Shown in pieces: positions 1 to 9,729 of a stretch of 64,000 bases of DNA. The notes under the pieces were generated by a model. That model ran no database searches. It was not told where the DNA came from and worked only from the letters and a program-made list of their open reading frames with translations. The DNA is from Streptomyces griseiscabiei. GTDB taxonomy: Bacteria > Actinomycetota > Actinomycetes > Streptomycetales > Streptomycetaceae. Made by a program: the position numbers and the translations under genes. The DNA is taken from NCBI RefSeq assembly GCF_020010925.1, contig NZ_JAGJBZ010000001.1:2170001-2234000 (forward strand), written 5' to 3'. The first letter of the stretch is position 1. Each line of letters opens with the position of its first letter.

Positions 1-562
1 ACAGGGTGAGGATGCCGGTCGCCAGCCAGACGATCCCGACGATCAGCGAGAGCGCGGCGATGGTCTGCAGCGGGTTCCGCAGACAGAGCACACCGGCCAG
101 GACGTACAGCAGCGCGAGGAGCAGCCCGGACAGCCGCTCGCCCGGCTCCCGGCGGGCGAAGACGTCGACGAACCGGAAGACGCCCATCGCGAGCAGATAC
201 AGGCCGAGGAGGACCGCGAGCACGTGCAGGGTCCCGTCCGGCCAGACCAGGACGACGATGCCCGGCACCAGCGTGGCCGCGGCCGAGCCGAGGATCCACT
301 TCCAGGACCGCCCCACGCGCCCAAGCGCCTCCGCCGGATCACCCGTGGCTCCGGACGCCGTGCCACGAGACGCACTGTCCCACCCGGGGTCGGCGCCGTG
401 CCCACCGGGAGCGGCACCCGTACCACCGGGGGACGCGCCGGCTGTGTCGGGGGCGCCGCCCGGACCGCCCGGGACGGCTCCCGTCCCGCCATGTCCGGCG
501 TCCGTGACGCCGGAGCCTTCGTAGGGGCCGCTTCGTGGTTGCGGGCCGCCGGACTCGGTCAT
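1..562 (-). CDS. HdeD/DUF308-type membrane protein (C-terminus beyond window)
   Basis: The reading frame starts at an ATG at 562 with a GAGGAG ribosome site just upstream and runs off the left edge without a stop, so only the first 187 or so residues are present. The first 85 residues are a Gly/Pro/Ala-rich, low-complexity cytoplasmic tail. After it come regularly spaced hydrophobic helices separated by short charged turns, the pattern of HdeD/DUF308 acid-resistance-type membrane proteins. The function in Streptomyces is unknown. It diverges from the DUF2252 gene. The family call rests on the hydrophobic pattern only. Confidence 0.7.
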   Translation of the reverse strand, partial: MTESGGPQPRSGPYEGSGVTDAGHGGTGAVPGGPGGAPDTAGASPGGTGAAPGGHGADPGWDSASRGTASGATGDPAEALGRVGRSWKWILGSAAATLVPGIVVLVWPDGTLHVLAVLLGLYLLAMGVFRFVDVFARREPGERLSGLLLALLYVLAGVLCLRNPLQTIAALSLIVGIVWLATGILTL

Positions 563-684
563 GGCTCCTCCTCGCGCGGCCGGGCGGGACCGCTTCCGCA
601 CCGCACCGCCGACGCGGGGCGGTGTGCCGGCACGCGGTCACGCTCACCTGACCGGGCCAGCGTCCCGCCGCCCCGGCACCCGCC

Positions 685-707
685 GGATCACCCTCGGCGG
701 GTGATCC
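685..707. promoter_or_regulatory. 9-bp inverted repeat between divergent genes
   Basis: GGATCACCC and GGGTGATCC flank a 5-base spacer in the 207-base gap between the HdeD-like gene and the DUF2252 gene. It lies 63 bases before the DUF2252 start codon. It could be a regulator operator or a hairpin in the leader; nothing else in the gap helps to decide. Confidence 0.4.
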
Positions 708-769
708 CCGCGCGCCCGGTCCACGATGAGGTGGGGGGTACGCCCGGCGGGCGGTTGAGGAGGTATGTC

Positions 770-2185
770 ATGACCGTATCGAGCGCATCGACGGTGTCGC
801 TGTCCGTGTCCGAGAGGGCGGCCCACGGCCGCGACGCGCGCAAGCGCGCCTCGCGGTCCTGCCACGGCTGGTTCGAGGCGGACGCGGACGACGGACGCAC
901 CGACCCGATCGAGGTGATCGAGCGGCAGTCGGCCACCCGGCTCCAGGACCTGGTGCCGATCCGCTACGGCCGCATGCTCGAATCCCCGTTCCGCTTCTAC
1001 CGCGGCGCGGCGGCGATCATGGCGTCCGATCTCGGGCCGCTGCCCAACACCGGACTGACCGTGCAGCTCTGCGGCGACGCCCACCTGCTCAACTTCCGTC
1101 TGCTGGCCTCGCCCGAACGTCATCTCGTCTTCGACATCAACGACTTCGACGAGACGCTGGCCGGCCCGTTCGAGTGGGATGTGAAACGCCTCGCCGCCAG
1201 CTTCGTGATCGCGGCCCGCGCCAACGGCTTCTCGACGGCCGAGCAGAACGGCGCCGTCCGGACCTGCGTGAAGGCGTACCGGCGGCGGATGCGCGAGTTC
1301 GCCGGCATGCCCACCCTGGACATCTGGTACGCGCAGGACGACGTCGACCGGCTGCGGGAGCTGATGGCCTCCTCGATGGACAAGGAGAGCCGGCGCCGCA
1401 CCGCCAAGGCGACCGCGAAGGCCCGTACGCGCACCCACCTCCAGGCCTTCGAGAAGCTCACCCGCATCACGGCCGAGGGCCGGCTGATCGCCCCCGACCC
1501 ACCCCTGATCACCCCCCTCCGCGACCTGCTGGCGGACCCCTCCGCCGCGGGCCAGGAGAAGGAACTGCACGGTGTCCTGGAGCAGTACGCACGCACCCTG
1601 TCGTCCGAGCGCCGCCATCTGCTGCGCCACTACCACGCCGCCGACATGGCCCGGAAGGTGGTGGGCGTCGGCAGCGTGGGCACGCGCTGCTGGATCGTGC
1701 TCCTGCTCGGCCGCGACGACCACGACCCGCTGCTGCTCCAGGCCAAGGAGGCACAGGAGTCCGTCCTCTCCGCCCAACTCGGCGGCGACCGCTGGGAGAA
1801 CCAGGGCCGCCGGGTGGTGTCGGGGCAGCGGCTGATCCAGACGACGAGTGACATCTTCCTGGGCTACACCCATGTCGTCGGGCTGGACGGCCGTGAACGG
1901 GACTTCTACGTACGGCAGTTGCGCGACTGGAAGGGCATCGCCCGGCCGGAGACCTGGGACCCGGGGCTGCTGCGGCTCTTCGCGCGGGTGTGCGGTGCCA
2001 GCCTGGCGCGGGCCCACGCCCGGTCCGGCGACCCCGTCGCCATCGCCGCCTACCTCGGCGGTAGCGACCGCTTCGACCGTGCCCTCACCGAGTTCGCACA
2101 GGCCTACGCCGACCGGAACGAGCGCGACTTCGAGGCGCTGGGCGTGGCCGCGCACACGGGCAGGGTCCGGACCGAGATCCTCTGA
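770..2185 (+). CDS. DUF2252 family protein (kinase-like fold)
   Basis: A 471-residue protein. The ATG at 770 is chosen because a GAGGAGGT ribosome site lies 5-6 bases upstream; the frame is open further upstream but has no comparable signal. The conserved core with QLCGDAHLLNF and DINDFDETLAGPFEWDVKRL, followed by repeated Arg/Lys-rich helices, is the hallmark of DUF2252, which has a fold related to aminoglycoside phosphotransferases. No substrate is established for the family. The gene converges with a 65-residue gene on the other strand, and three TGAACC repeats sit at its stop codon. Confidence 0.85.
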   Translation: MTVSSASTVSLSVSERAAHGRDARKRASRSCHGWFEADADDGRTDPIEVIERQSATRLQDLVPIRYGRMLESPFRFYRGAAAIMASDLGPLPNTGLTVQLCGDAHLLNFRLLASPERHLVFDINDFDETLAGPFEWDVKRLAASFVIAARANGFSTAEQNGAVRTCVKAYRRRMREFAGMPTLDIWYAQDDVDRLRELMASSMDKESRRRTAKATAKARTRTHLQAFEKLTRITAEGRLIAPDPPLITPLRDLLADPSAAGQEKELHGVLEQYARTLSSERRHLLRHYHAADMARKVVGVGSVGTRCWIVLLLGRDDHDPLLLQAKEAQESVLSAQLGGDRWENQGRRVVSGQRLIQTTSDIFLGYTHVVGLDGRERDFYVRQLRDWKGIARPETWDPGLLRLFARVCGASLARAHARSGDPVAIAAYLGGSDRFDRALTEFAQAYADRNERDFEALGVAAHTGRVRTEIL

Positions 2186-2244
2186 ACCTGAACCTGAACC
2201 TCCGGGGACCCGCTGGCTCACTCCAGTCGCTGTGACTACTGCGG

Positions 2245-2442
2245 TCACTCCGGCAGTTGGCGCATCTCCAGTACCCGCAGGCCCAGGGACTGGCAACGGG
2301 CCAGCAGCCCGTACAGATGCGCCTCGTCGACCACATGCCCGAACAGGACCGTGTGGCCCGAGATCAGCACATGCTCCAGTTCGGGGAAGGCGCCGGTGAG
2401 CGCCTTCGACAGCTGTCCCTCGACGCGGATCTCGTAGCGCAT
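2245..2442 (-). CDS. Small conserved-looking protein, 65 aa
   Basis: The likely start is the ATG at 2442, giving a 65-residue alpha/beta protein that begins MRYEIRVEGQLS and ends RVLEMRQLPE. The compact alternation of short strands and helices, including GHTVLFGHVVDEAHLYGLL, resembles small actinobacterial proteins of unknown function that end in a Leu/Arg-rich helix. The frame is open upstream to 2538, but that extension is Arg/Gly-rich and has no ribosome site. It converges with the DUF2252 gene. No function is proposed. Confidence 0.6.
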   Translation of the reverse strand: MRYEIRVEGQLSKALTGAFPELEHVLISGHTVLFGHVVDEAHLYGLLARCQSLGLRVLEMRQLPE

Positions 2443-2625
2443 GAGCGGTGTTCCCCCATGGCCTGGGTACGGGCGCGCTGCGCCCCTTCTCTGCGATTTC
2501 TCTGCGATCCCTCCCTGGGATCCTCCGCCCCGGAGCACCGGCCGGTCCTCACCCCGGGCAGGTGAGTCGGCGATGGGCCGGTGGACCAGTGGGCCGGTGG
2601 GCAGGCACGTCAGTGGTTCAACGGT

Positions 2626-3177
2626 TCAGTGGGTCAGGTAGAGCTTGAACCCGATGATCAGGAGACCGAGCAGCAGGTTCACCGAGGCGGTCAGGGCGAC
2701 CAGCCCCCACGAGGCGTCGGCGCGGCGGGCCGCCGCGGCCGACCAGCCCACCTGTCCCGCCACGGCCACCGAGAGCGCCAGCCAGAGGGCGCCCGCCAGG
2801 TCGAGGCCGAGGAGCGGACTCACCGCTACGGCGACGGCCGGCGGAACGGCGGCGTTGACGATCGGCCACTCGTCACGGCAGACCTCCGCCACGACCCGGC
2901 GGTCCAGCCCCCGCTGCGCCAGCCGGGCCCCGAACAGCTGGGCGTGCACATGGGCGATCCAGAACACCAGACCCGTGAGCAACAGCAGAAGGACGACCTC
3001 CACCCGGGGATGGGCCCCGGGCGCACCGGCGCCGATGATCACGGAGGAGGCGAGCATGGACCCGTAGACACCACCGGTGTAGTCGGCACGGGCCCGGCGC
3101 GCACGGCCGCCGCGCTCGGCCGGGGAGGCGGGAGAGGTGGGGGGTGTGGCGGGCGTGGCAGGCCCGGGGCTGGGCAT
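2626..3177 (-). CDS. Integral membrane protein, about four helices
   Basis: The ATG at 3177 is preceded by GAGAGGAGG, so the 183-residue form is preferred to the upstream in-frame start at 3267. A Pro/Ala-rich N-terminal tail of about 35 residues precedes hydrophobic segments around residues 45-60, 68-85, 115-155 and 160-180. The last is an uninterrupted Leu-rich helix ending FKLYLTH. The family is not recognised. It lies 106 bases downstream of the MFS exporter on the same strand and may be cotranscribed with it. Confidence 0.65.
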   Translation of the reverse strand: MPSPGPATPATPPTSPASPAERGGRARRARADYTGGVYGSMLASSVIIGAGAPGAHPRVEVVLLLLLTGLVFWIAHVHAQLFGARLAQRGLDRRVVAEVCRDEWPIVNAAVPPAVAVAVSPLLGLDLAGALWLALSVAVAGQVGWSAAAARRADASWGLVALTASVNLLLGLLIIGFKLYLTH

Positions 3178-3283
3178 CGTCACGGCCTCCTCTCGGTGGG
3201 CGGCTGTCCCGTCGGCCGTCCCGTCGGCTGTCTCCTGGGCTGTCTTCTCGACTGTCTTCTTCGACATTCGACATGTGAGGGCA

Positions 3284-4939
3284 TCAGCGCCGGGGGCCGT
3301 GCGCGGCGCTCGGGGCGGCCGGGGCGGCCGGGGCGGCGTCCGTCCCGGGCCCGTCCGGCGGCGTACGGTCCGCCCGTCCGCCCGGCAGGCGTGGGGTGAC
3401 CAGGAAGGCCGCGAGGGTGATGCCGCCGGTGGCGAGGATCGCCGCCTTCAGGCCGTCCAGCTGGGCCGAGGCGTAGGAGTCGGTGAGGGCGTCGACCTCG
3501 GACGGTGGAAGCCCGGCGCGTTCGGCCGCCGTACGGACCTGGTCGGTGGGGACGAAGCTGATCCCCGCCTGCAGCGCGACGCTCGTCTGCTGCCTGGCCT
3601 CCTGCGAGAGCCGCGGGTCGTCCTCCACCTGCGCGGTGAAGGCGTGGGCGAGGGAGCCGATGAGCAGCGATCCGATGAGCGCGGTACCGAGGGCGGAGCC
3701 GAGGTTCTGGGCCGTGAACTGCAGCCCGCCGACCTCACTGCGCTCCTCCTCGCCCACGCTGGACTGCACGACGTTGCCGAGCTGCGAGGCGAGCAGCCCC
3801 ATGCCGACGCCGAGCAGGCCCATGGAGAGGGCGAACTGGGTGTCGTCGATGACGGGGTCGATGGTGGCCAGCAGCCACGCGATGGCCACGGCCAGCGTCG
3901 CCAGGGCGAGCCGCACGACCCGGCGCGGTCCCGCCAGGCGGCCGAGCCGGGAGGCGACCAGGGAGGCGGCGAGCATGGTGATGGAGACGGGGAGCAGCCG
4001 CAGTCCGGTCTCGAAGGCGTCGAAGCCCTGTACGACCTGCAGATAGAGCGGAATGGTGAAGAACAGCCCGAGCAGGATGAGGTTCTGGCAGAGCAGTGCC
4101 GACAGGCCCGAGCGCAGGGCGGGCCGGCGCAGCAGGGGCAGGTGGACGAGGGGGTCGGTGCCGTGGGCGGCCCGCCGGTGCTCCCAGTGCGCGAAGCAGG
4201 CGAGGACGACTGCTCCGGCGCCGACGACGAACAGGGTGGGGGCGAAGCCCATCACGGTGAAGGGCGGGTTGCGGGGCTGCACCCAGCCCCAGGTGCTGCT
4301 CTGCAGGACGCCGAGCACGCCCAGCCCGAGGCCCGCGGCGGACAGCGTGGCGCCGACGCCGTCCATGGCGGGGCGGGGCCCGGTCCGGGGAACCTCGCTG
4401 ATCACCCGGCGGAAGCAGAGCACGGCGAGAACCACGACCACCTCGCCGACGAAGACCAGCCGCCAGGTGAGATACGTGGTCACCCAGCCGCCCAGCAACG
4501 GGCCGACGGCGATCCCCGCACCGGCCAGTCCACCGATGACGCCGTAGGCGACGGCCCGGTCCCGGCCCCGGTAGGACTCGGCGACGAGGGCAGCCATGGC
4601 CGGCAGCACCATCGCGGCACCGAGCCCCTCGATGACCGACCAGCCCAGCGCGAGCACCCACAGCGTGGGCGCCGCGGCGGTCAGGGCCGAGCCGGTGCCG
4701 TAGACCACGAGCCCGAGAAAGAAGAGCCGCCGACGGCCGAAGATGTCTCCCAGCCGCCCCCCGATGATCATGAAGGCGGCCATGACCAGCGCGTACAGCG
4801 TGATGACGGCCTGGATGGCGGTCACCTCGGTGTCGAAGTCCTCCACCAGCTGACTGATCGAGACATTCATGACCGACGTGTCCAGCACCATCAGAAACTG
4901 CGCCGTCCCCAGCACGATCAGAGCCCGCCAGTGCTTCAC
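3284..4939 (-). CDS. MFS drug exporter, DHA2 (14-helix) type
   Basis: A cytoplasmic-membrane proton-driven exporter. The sequence shows the motif-A loop GGRLGDIFGRRRLF between helices 2 and 3, the motif-C antiporter signature in GVIGGLAGAGIAVGPLLGG, the N-terminal motif LDTSVMNVSI, and about 14 hydrophobic segments over 551 residues. These together place it in the EmrB/QacA family. The GTG at 4939 has a GAGG site eight bases upstream and is preferred to the GTG at 4948. No TetR or MarR regulator is adjacent. The substrate cannot be predicted. Confidence 0.88.
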   Translation of the reverse strand: MKHWRALIVLGTAQFLMVLDTSVMNVSISQLVEDFDTEVTAIQAVITLYALVMAAFMIIGGRLGDIFGRRRLFFLGLVVYGTGSALTAAAPTLWVLALGWSVIEGLGAAMVLPAMAALVAESYRGRDRAVAYGVIGGLAGAGIAVGPLLGGWVTTYLTWRLVFVGEVVVVLAVLCFRRVISEVPRTGPRPAMDGVGATLSAAGLGLGVLGVLQSSTWGWVQPRNPPFTVMGFAPTLFVVGAGAVVLACFAHWEHRRAAHGTDPLVHLPLLRRPALRSGLSALLCQNLILLGLFFTIPLYLQVVQGFDAFETGLRLLPVSITMLAASLVASRLGRLAGPRRVVRLALATLAVAIAWLLATIDPVIDDTQFALSMGLLGVGMGLLASQLGNVVQSSVGEEERSEVGGLQFTAQNLGSALGTALIGSLLIGSLAHAFTAQVEDDPRLSQEARQQTSVALQAGISFVPTDQVRTAAERAGLPPSEVDALTDSYASAQLDGLKAAILATGGITLAAFLVTPRLPGGRADRTPPDGPGTDAAPAAPAAPSAAHGPRR

Positions 4940-5158
4940 GGCGTCCACCTCACCGACTCGACCCGGAACCCCGGCAGGGGATGCCCGGCGGCGACCCGTT
5001 CGCCACCTCCATCGCAGCTCAGAACCCTTGTGGCTGCCTCACCCGCCACGGGCGAGGCAGCCACCGCCCGGCCGGGGAACCCACGCCCACGGGAGCACCG
5101 AGCCGGTCACCACCCCGGCCCCTCCCCCTCCCGGAGACCGCCTCAAAAACGCCCGCGA

Positions 5159-5740
5159 TCAGCCCTGGGGAGAATCTGGGGAGTTTCGACCGGCAGACCG
5201 ATTTCCCCGGCTCCCCAGCAGCAGTCCGTCGATGACGCTGCGCCCCTTCCTTCCGGCCTCCGGAAGGAAGTGAGCGTAGTAACGGAGCGTGATGGTCGGC
5301 GAGGAGTGCCCGAGCGAGCGAGCCACCGTCACCACGGACTCGCCCGCTTCCAGCAAGATCGAGGCATAGGTGTGTCGCGGCACATGAAAGCCGTCCCTCG
5401 GCGCCGCCTGCCACTGCCACGGCTGTGCCCCCGCGGGTCGCGGCGGGATGACGCCGGCCTTGGCCGGCGCGGGCTTCCAGGTGTTGGTGTTCCACCCGAC
5501 CACCGCGATGGCGTTTCCGAATCGCGTGGTGAGCATCAGGGAGTACTTCCTCGGCCGCCCCTCCGGCTTGTCCCATGGCAGCTCCACCCGCACCGGAGAA
5601 AACGCTTCTGCATACCGCTTCAGCTCCTGTGACACCGAGGAGGGCATATCGACGATGCGGGTCTTGCCTCCCTTCGGCAGAGTGAAGTACAGCCTGCCCT
5701 TGATGGACTGGACTTGGCGGCGGACGTGGATCACGCTCAC
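5159..5740 (-). pseudogene. Tyrosine recombinase (integrase), catalytic-domain fragment
   Basis: This is the C-terminal half of a phage-type integrase. Box II is present (HVPRH, the catalytic H-x-x-R), then LGHSSPTITLRYYAH with the third-box histidine and the nucleophilic tyrosine. The N-terminal DNA-binding domain and the first catalytic arginine are missing, because the homology stops at about 5737. A GTG happens to lie at the breakpoint, but no ribosome site precedes it. The fragment cannot be an active integrase. It abuts the truncated SDR gene on the opposite strand, so both genes were cut at the same point. No att site or tRNA gene is visible. Confidence 0.8.
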
Positions 5741-5744
5741 GCGT

Positions 5745-6491
5745 CCCCGGTGCTCGCGTGCGGCATCTTCAGCTGGACCTTGCCGACCTGTCGTCCCTGA
5801 AGTCGGCTGTGGACAGGCTGGACGTCGGTCATCTCGACGCCGTGGTCCACAACGCAGGGGTCACGCTCGACGCCCCGCCACGCCGGGAGACCGAGGACGG
5901 CCACGAGTTGATGTTCGGCACCAACCACCTCGGGCACTTCGTGCCGACCCAGCAGCTGGCCCCCTGCTGTCCGCGGCGCCGGCGGGCCGCATCGTGACGA
6001 CGGGAAGCTTCGCGGCCCGCTCCGAGCGACTGGACCTCGGTGATCTGCAGTCGACCCGGGACTACCGGCCCGGGCGCGCCTACGGCCGATCGAAGCTGGC
6101 GCAGATGTGCTTCGGCTTCGAACTCGACCGCCGCCTGCGCACCGTCGGCAGCACGGTGCTCAGTGTGGTGGCCCACCCCGGCGGCGCACTGGACTCCCTC
6201 ACCCCGTCCCGCCCGCCGGTCAGCGTGACCACCCCCGGCGCGCGGTTTCGCGCCTTGCCCGCCGGGCTCCTGGTGCGGGGCAAGGACGCCGGAGCATGGC
6301 CCGTCGTCCGTGCCGTCCTGGACCCGCAGGTGCGAGGAGGAGAGCTGTGGGGGCCGAGGGTCTTCGGCCTGCGCGGCACACCACGGCGTGAGCCCGTCCC
6401 CTCGCACATCACCGACCCGGCCGTCGCCGCTCACCTGTGGGCCGCGAGCAGTGAGCTGACCGGCACCGCTCCGCATCTCGGCTTCCGGTAG
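5745..6491 (+). pseudogene. Short-chain dehydrogenase, 5'-truncated and frameshifted
   Basis: The frame opens mid-protein with LDLADLSSLKSAVDRL and then DAVVHNAGVT (the NAG motif), NHLGHF, GRIVTTGSFAAR and the catalytic YGRSKLAQ. This is the order of the protochlorophyllide-reductase-like SDR group. The N-terminal Gly-rich cofactor motif is absent, cut at the boundary with the integrase fragment. The two halves lie in different frames. The shift falls at a five-C run at 5960-5964, where one more C would restore APLLSAAPAG. A sequencing error could explain the frameshift but not the missing N-terminus. Confidence 0.75.
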
Positions 6492-6617
6492 ACGCGAAGC
6501 CGTGCCCCGGGCGGCCATCCGGTGGCCGACCGCCAGGTTCAGCCCGGCCAGCCGGCAGACCGTCATAGGACGGTTCGCCGAGCGATACCCGATCGCCTCG
6601 GGTGGCCGTCCGGCCTG

Positions 6618-9476
6618 TCAGGGCTGGAGAGCGGAGGCGGTCCGTGGGTTCGTGGGGGTTTTGTTCAGCCAGAAGGCGGCGAGTTCTGTGCGGGTGCGGC
6701 AGCCTGTGCGCCGGAACAGGCGTGTCAGGCGCTGTTCCACGGTCTTGGGACTACAGGAGAGTTCTGTCGCGATCTGCCGGTTGGGGGCACCCTCGCTGAC
6801 CATGCGTATCAGCCTGATGTCGGCTTCGGTCAGCTCGTCCCTGACCTGACGGAACCTCGGGAGGGGAATGCTGCGCTGCTGTGCGGCGCGGCTGACGGCG
6901 GTGCGGAAGGAGTGTCCGAGGCCGAGGCGGCGGGCGTCGCGTACGGGCTCGGCCAGCCAGGGCCGTGGGTCGTCTGCGATGTGTGTCAGCCACATGCAGC
7001 ACAGCGCGCCCAGGTGGGTATCGCCCCGGCGCTTGACCAGCCGGTGGGCGGCCAGCGCGCTGTCCGCGTCCTGGTGGGCGATGCCGCGCGCGAGGAGGAG
7101 GGCCTCGTGAGTCAGCGGTGTGGCGGCCTGTTCGTGCAGGGTTTCCAGTTCCTCCATGGCCCGCTGGACCGTGTGCGGCCGGCCGTCGTGGGTGGCGAGC
7201 GACAGGATGCCCAGCAGCAGCCGCTCGACCCCGGCGAGCAGGCCGCGCGCTCGTGCCCGCCGCATGTCGTGCCAGGCTCCCTCCAGTGCCTGTTCCCGTT
7301 GGCCCGACTGGAACCGCAGGGCCAGGCGGGCGCGTGCGGCCAGGGGGTGGGTGAGGGTGTGGGGGACGAGGCCGAGCCGTGCGTGGGCGTGTGCGATGTC
7401 CCCGCGGGCCCAGTGGATCTCCGCGGCCAGCGCCCGCGCCAGGTGCGGGATGCCCGCCGCAGGGCCGGTCCGGCTGCGTACTTCGATGCGGCGGGCCGCT
7501 GTCAGTGCCGCGTCCCAGTCCCCCGTCAGGTAGTCGCGGACCATGCCCTGGTACTGGACTGCGATGCCGTCGGGGGCTGCGACGTACCGGTCGCCGAGGA
7601 CGGCCGAGAACGCGCCGGCCAGGTCCCCGTAGGCGGCGGCCTGCCCCAGCCGGTCCATGGCCTGGTCGTCGAGGGCGTCGGGGGGCAGGTCGGCCCGTGC
7701 ACGGATCAGCTCGGTGTGGCTGCCCACCGCGGCGGCCACCAGCCGCAGTTCGGCCGGTGAGGGCAACGGCATGCCGTGATGCCCGCGATCGGTGCCCGCG
7801 GGGTGAGGGGCAGCCGTTTTCTGCCGGGGTGTGAGCGGGCCGATGCCGTAGAGGCCGCCGAGTTCCGTCAGTTCGGCCGCGGCGGGAAACCGGTCGGCCA
7901 ACTCTGCGCAGGGAGCGCGGTGTTCGTGGAGCGCCGCCCACGCCCCTGCGACGGCAACGCTCTCCAGGCCGGCCGGTTCTCCCGCGTCTCCCGCGTCTTC
8001 GGTGTGTTCGGTGTGTTCGGTGTGTCCGGTGTGCGGTGGGTCCAGGAGGGTTCGCAGTGGTGCGCCGAGGGAGAGGAGCCCGGCGTGGTCGCCGTGGCGC
8101 AGGCTCAGGGTGCTTGCCTCGCGGAGTACGCCAAGGGTGCGCGGATCCTGTGGTGTGAGGCGGTTGAGCGCGGCGGCGTAGGCACGGGTGGCACGGGGCC
8201 AGTTGGCGCGGGCCTCCTCGCGGGCCGCGGCCAGCAGCAGCGGTACCGCGAGACCGTCGTCGACGAGCGGGCCGGAGGCTGCGACGCGGTCGGCCAGTCT
8301 GGGGTAACTGCGGCCGGTGGCCTCGGCACCGATCTTGTCCGTCAACGCGGTGACGTACCGGGCGGAGTTGGCCTGCACGTCGTGTTGCAGGGGGAGGGTC
8401 CGTAAGGCTGCCGCGAGGGCGGGGACGGTGAACGACAGACGGCCCTGCGGGTCCGCGGCCAGGACCCGGTCGGTGATCAGGCGGTCCAGTCGGTGTTCCA
8501 CGGCCCGGGCTCCGGCCGAGGGCGTCATCGTGAACGCGTCGTCGATGTCCACGTCGGCGTGGTCCAGCACACGGGCGGTGACGATGGCCGCCGCGACGGT
8601 CCCGGAGTACGGGAGTGTGTGGGACCGGCCGAGGCCGAGGAGGAAGGCGTCCTCGGCGTCCAACGCCAGGTCTTTCTCGGCGCGGGTGAGGCACATCAGG
8701 CCGTCGAGTTCGATCAGGTCTCGTTCGTCCAGGGTGTTCAGGACCGACAGCACGGCTTGCGGGTTGCCGGCCAGAGTCCCCAACGCCCGTGACACGGCAT
8801 CCGCCAGGGCGGGTTCGGCCGGGCGGCCGAACCGCCGGGTGGCGTGGCGGTCGACGAGCGCGGCTACGTCGGCCGGGCGAAGCGGGGGAAGTTCGAGGAC
8901 CTCGTCGGTCGCAGCGGCCAGCTGTGCCCGGTGGGACTCCCGGGCGGGCCAGGGCCGGCTGGTCATCACCACGGGTACGCCGTGCGGACGGAAAACCCGC
9001 AGCAACAGCCCCAACGCATCTGTGGCAGGCGGCGGCATGCGCTCGACGCCGTCGACGACCAGGGCGAGCGGCATCCGGCGGGCTGCCGTTGCCAGTACCT
9101 GGGAGAACGCGGACAGCCCCTCCACCCCGCCCACCCGCACCGCGGCGCGCAACTGCGCCATCTCAGCGGCGGGCACAGACGCCGTTCCGGTGGCCGGGTC
9201 GGCCAGGAACAGGTTGCCTCCTTCGGCGAGAGAGATCGCGCCGGCTGTGTCCCGGGCATGGCCGCCGCCGTCGTCGCCGTCCCAGGAGAGCCGTACCACC
9301 GCGGAGCCGTGCTGGGCAGCCGTACGCTGTGCCTGCTCCAGGACGGTTGTCTTGCCCATCCCTGCCCCGGCGGTGACCAGCACGGCACGCGCCGTTCGAC
9401 CGGTGGCGCGAAGGGTGTCGACCAGGGCGCGGACGTCGCTGTCCCTGCCGACGACTGTTCCACGCTGTCCCCGCAC
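6618..9476 (-). CDS. Large LuxR-family ATPase transcriptional regulator (LAL type)
   Basis: A 952-residue regulator starting at GTG 9476 behind a GAGGTGG site. Residues 37-44 form an intact Walker A (GAGMGKTT), a Walker B-like LALVVDGVE follows near residue 140, and a long helical repeat region of TPR-like character fills the middle. The C-terminal 60 residues are a LuxR-type helix-turn-helix (DIRLIRMVSEGAPNRQIATEL, then TVEQRLTRLFRRTG). LAL proteins are ATP-binding activators of pathway genes. It is transcribed away from a second regulator of the same architecture 253 bases away; the target genes are unknown. Confidence 0.88.
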   Translation of the reverse strand: MRGQRGTVVGRDSDVRALVDTLRATGRTARAVLVTAGAGMGKTTVLEQAQRTAAQHGSAVVRLSWDGDDGGGHARDTAGAISLAEGGNLFLADPATGTASVPAAEMAQLRAAVRVGGVEGLSAFSQVLATAARRMPLALVVDGVERMPPPATDALGLLLRVFRPHGVPVVMTSRPWPARESHRAQLAAATDEVLELPPLRPADVAALVDRHATRRFGRPAEPALADAVSRALGTLAGNPQAVLSVLNTLDERDLIELDGLMCLTRAEKDLALDAEDAFLLGLGRSHTLPYSGTVAAAIVTARVLDHADVDIDDAFTMTPSAGARAVEHRLDRLITDRVLAADPQGRLSFTVPALAAALRTLPLQHDVQANSARYVTALTDKIGAEATGRSYPRLADRVAASGPLVDDGLAVPLLLAAAREEARANWPRATRAYAAALNRLTPQDPRTLGVLREASTLSLRHGDHAGLLSLGAPLRTLLDPPHTGHTEHTEHTEDAGDAGEPAGLESVAVAGAWAALHEHRAPCAELADRFPAAAELTELGGLYGIGPLTPRQKTAAPHPAGTDRGHHGMPLPSPAELRLVAAAVGSHTELIRARADLPPDALDDQAMDRLGQAAAYGDLAGAFSAVLGDRYVAAPDGIAVQYQGMVRDYLTGDWDAALTAARRIEVRSRTGPAAGIPHLARALAAEIHWARGDIAHAHARLGLVPHTLTHPLAARARLALRFQSGQREQALEGAWHDMRRARARGLLAGVERLLLGILSLATHDGRPHTVQRAMEELETLHEQAATPLTHEALLLARGIAHQDADSALAAHRLVKRRGDTHLGALCCMWLTHIADDPRPWLAEPVRDARRLGLGHSFRTAVSRAAQQRSIPLPRFRQVRDELTEADIRLIRMVSEGAPNRQIATELSCSPKTVEQRLTRLFRRTGCRTRTELAAFWLNKTPTNPRTASALQP

Positions 9477-9729
9477 GTGCCACCTCGTCCGTCCTCAACC
9501 ACCCCCCGGGGGGAAGATGACGTTCCGCCATGTTCCGTTCCCCTCCACGCCGGACGGAGATGAACGGCCTTCCGCCGTCCGGGAGATGGCCCGAGGGCGC
9601 TGTGGCAGGCGGTTCGGGGCCGTGACAGGGCGGCCCGTATGGTCGGCGCACCGACGCGGGGCCGGGGCACGGGGGCGCGGCCGGACATGGACGTGTTCGT
9701 CACCCGCCAGGCAACATCTCGGAAACCGG

